A stretch of DNA of 64,000 nt from Pollutibacter soli (GTDB lineage Bacteria > Bacteroidota > Bacteroidia > Chitinophagales > Chitinophagaceae). Shown piece after piece: positions 63,901-64,000 of this stretch; position 1 is the first letter of the stretch; the number at the start of each line of letters is the position of its first letter. The stretch covers positions 1 through 64,000 of the forward strand of contig JARJHS010000002.1 of NCBI GenBank assembly GCA_029269725.1, read 5' to 3'. The notes under the pieces were generated by a model. The model was not told where the DNA came from. It did no database searches and worked only from the letters and a program-made list of their open reading frames with translations. The translations under genes and the position numbers were made by a program.

Positions 63901-64000
63901 TGTGCGTTCCCACACGTCCGGGAGGTGTTCCGTCGCCGGATTTGATTTATCCGTAACAAGGATTTTTGCTGGCTGAATTTTTGGGTGACTTTTAAAGTAG
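60994..64000 (-). CDS. ThuA - sugar dehydrogenase - PKD - cytochrome c - CBM-like multidomain protein (5' end outside window)
   Basis: About 1001 residues are visible; the frame is open to the right edge, so the N terminus and signal are missing. A GTG at 63915 is not the true start, because the upstream codons continue the ThuA sequence (KILVTDKSNPATEHLPDVW). Order: end of a ThuA/glutamine-amidotransferase-like domain (about 1-110), a glucose/sorbosone dehydrogenase propeller (about 130-560; CHTGGSIAFGPDRLLYLSTG, RGKILRIKLG), a PKD domain (about 575-670; VDPDNDKLTYVWHFG), a class I-like cytochrome c with CKTCH (haem Cys near 745 and 748, His near 749) and a probable axial Met in ETAMSAHP, then a C-terminal beta domain (about 840-1000) of CBM6-like type. 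It is likely periplasmic, oxidising a sugar and passing electrons to its own haem. Confidence 0.9.
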   Translation of the reverse strand, partial: YFKSHPKIQPAKILVTDKSNPATEHLPDVWERTDEWYNFRVAPSDSNVKILASIDEKSYEGGENGDKHPMVWCHEYDGGRAFYTEFGHTDESYADPMYLKHLLGAVQYAIGGNKALDYSKASSQRPPEEDRFTKNVLASGFDEPTEMAILPDLSIVVVQRKGEILYYDNKSKQLSPAGKLDVYFKTTVKGVNAEEGLLGIAADPDYKTNNYIYLFYSPTDTSVNRLSRFVFKDGKLDVASEKRILQFYSQRDICCHTGGSIAFGPDRLLYLSTGDNSTPFNQPNTKNVTNGFGPMDERPGNEQYDARRSSANANDLRGKILRIKLGADGTYSIPNGNLFPQGTEGTKPEIYVMGTRNPYRISVDQKTGFLYWGEVGPDAREDSMATRGPRGYDELNQARKAGFFGWPLFVGNNYPYRDYDYATGQSGPAFDPQHPVNDSRNNTGIKDLPAVSSAFIYYPYAASPEFPELGTGGRNAMAGPVYYADAYPKDTRLPDYYNGKLLFYEWIRGWMKWVTMDAQGNFVKTEPFMEHTKNNAAIDIEMGPDGRLYVLEYGSGWFTKNPDAALSRIDYNAGNRAPKTKLAISKSTGSLPFTVKANAEGSVDPDNDKLTYVWHFGSETKETTTPESEFTFTKAGSNDVYVEVKDDKGATTKSEVKQIYAGNETPELTITLDGNPQYYIPGVPVKYRVAVTDKEDGSSASGGIDPAGLFVKVDYVSGTDKAQVVGHQMVSQALEGKSIAMSLDCKTCHKEAEKSIGPSFQQVAAKYGKQADARSYLVKKIINGGGGVWGETAMSAHPDLKEGDAGKIVDWILSMSSTGVQKSLPAEGSIVASSKDAEGNKFMQITATYTDKGGAGISPLTGAAVVLLKSPVLSMGDNKGLEKTTLVDYGGMKLAMLSGSGEWLMFDSVNLVPVKQIELGYGMQDPLKKGYVVELVADDINGPVVATGNIPAGGKAGFNSTMMKVTNAGTGPRKLYLRVRKADPGETNAVALATMKLISGK

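Noticed and set aside
63036-63915. GTG at 63915 as start of the ThuA-containing protein
   Set aside because: The frame continues upstream to the window edge with ThuA-like sequence, so the gene is cut by the window rather than starting there.

Overview
The window reads as a chromosome segment of a Bacteroidota bacterium, most likely family Chitinophagaceae (inferred, not searched). The reasons are a SusC/SusD pair, a very large PKD-repeat protein with a type B (CHU_C-like) type IX secretion tail, several surface lipoproteins with FG-GAP/VCBS repeats, DUF5606, DUF5009, AtuA and MerC families, promoters matching the Bacteroidota pattern TTG or TTTG, then 18-21 bases, then TAnnTTTG, and weak or absent Shine-Dalgarno sites. 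I saw no tRNA, rRNA, transposase gene, phage gene or CRISPR array.

Left part (1-30 kb): mainly housekeeping and single genes, largely on the + strand. These are uvrB, a secreted DUF1080 sugar-acting protein with a sugar-dehydrogenase/azurin fusion, an orphan ParA ATPase, an esterase, polA, a PlsC-like acyltransferase, a sterol-desaturase-like hydroxylase, a DsbA-like protein and a secreted amidohydrolase. On the - strand follow a 1647-residue PKD adhesin, a KefB-type antiporter and small stress-type proteins. Then come a LytS/LytTR two-component pair, DUF5606 and an M3 oligoendopeptidase. The gaps between these genes carry an unusual set of degenerate 7-base tandem repeats, often as two facing arms; I find nine such places before 30 kb and none after.

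Middle (30-39 kb): a - strand run with ATGA stop-start overlaps encodes a split AtuA system and a CitMHS-type carboxylate transporter, with two secreted CE1-type esterases upstream. A nucleoside hydrolase follows. Next is a compact metal-homeostasis unit, SCO1-fur diverging from merC, with a 15-base perfect inverted repeat lying on the merC promoter.

Right part (39-64 kb): a nutrient-acquisition region on the - strand. SusC and SusD are followed by a 1189-residue CRTAC1/ASPIC-UnbV propeller lipoprotein, a type B carboxylesterase, a 1190-residue paralogue of that lipoprotein, a cytochrome c-VCBS lipoprotein and a vanadium-haloperoxidase-family (PAP2) lipoprotein. No glycoside hydrolase lies inside this set, so it is a non-classical Sus locus of unknown substrate. 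A GH20-like enzyme with a DUF5009 acetyltransferase-like membrane protein, a Tat-exported sugar isomerase-like protein, a TMEM220-like protein and the main part of a ThuA/sugar dehydrogenase/PKD/cytochrome c protein (running off the right end) complete the window. Secreted oxidative sugar enzymes with their own electron carriers occur at both ends (4.3-6.4 kb and 61-64 kb).
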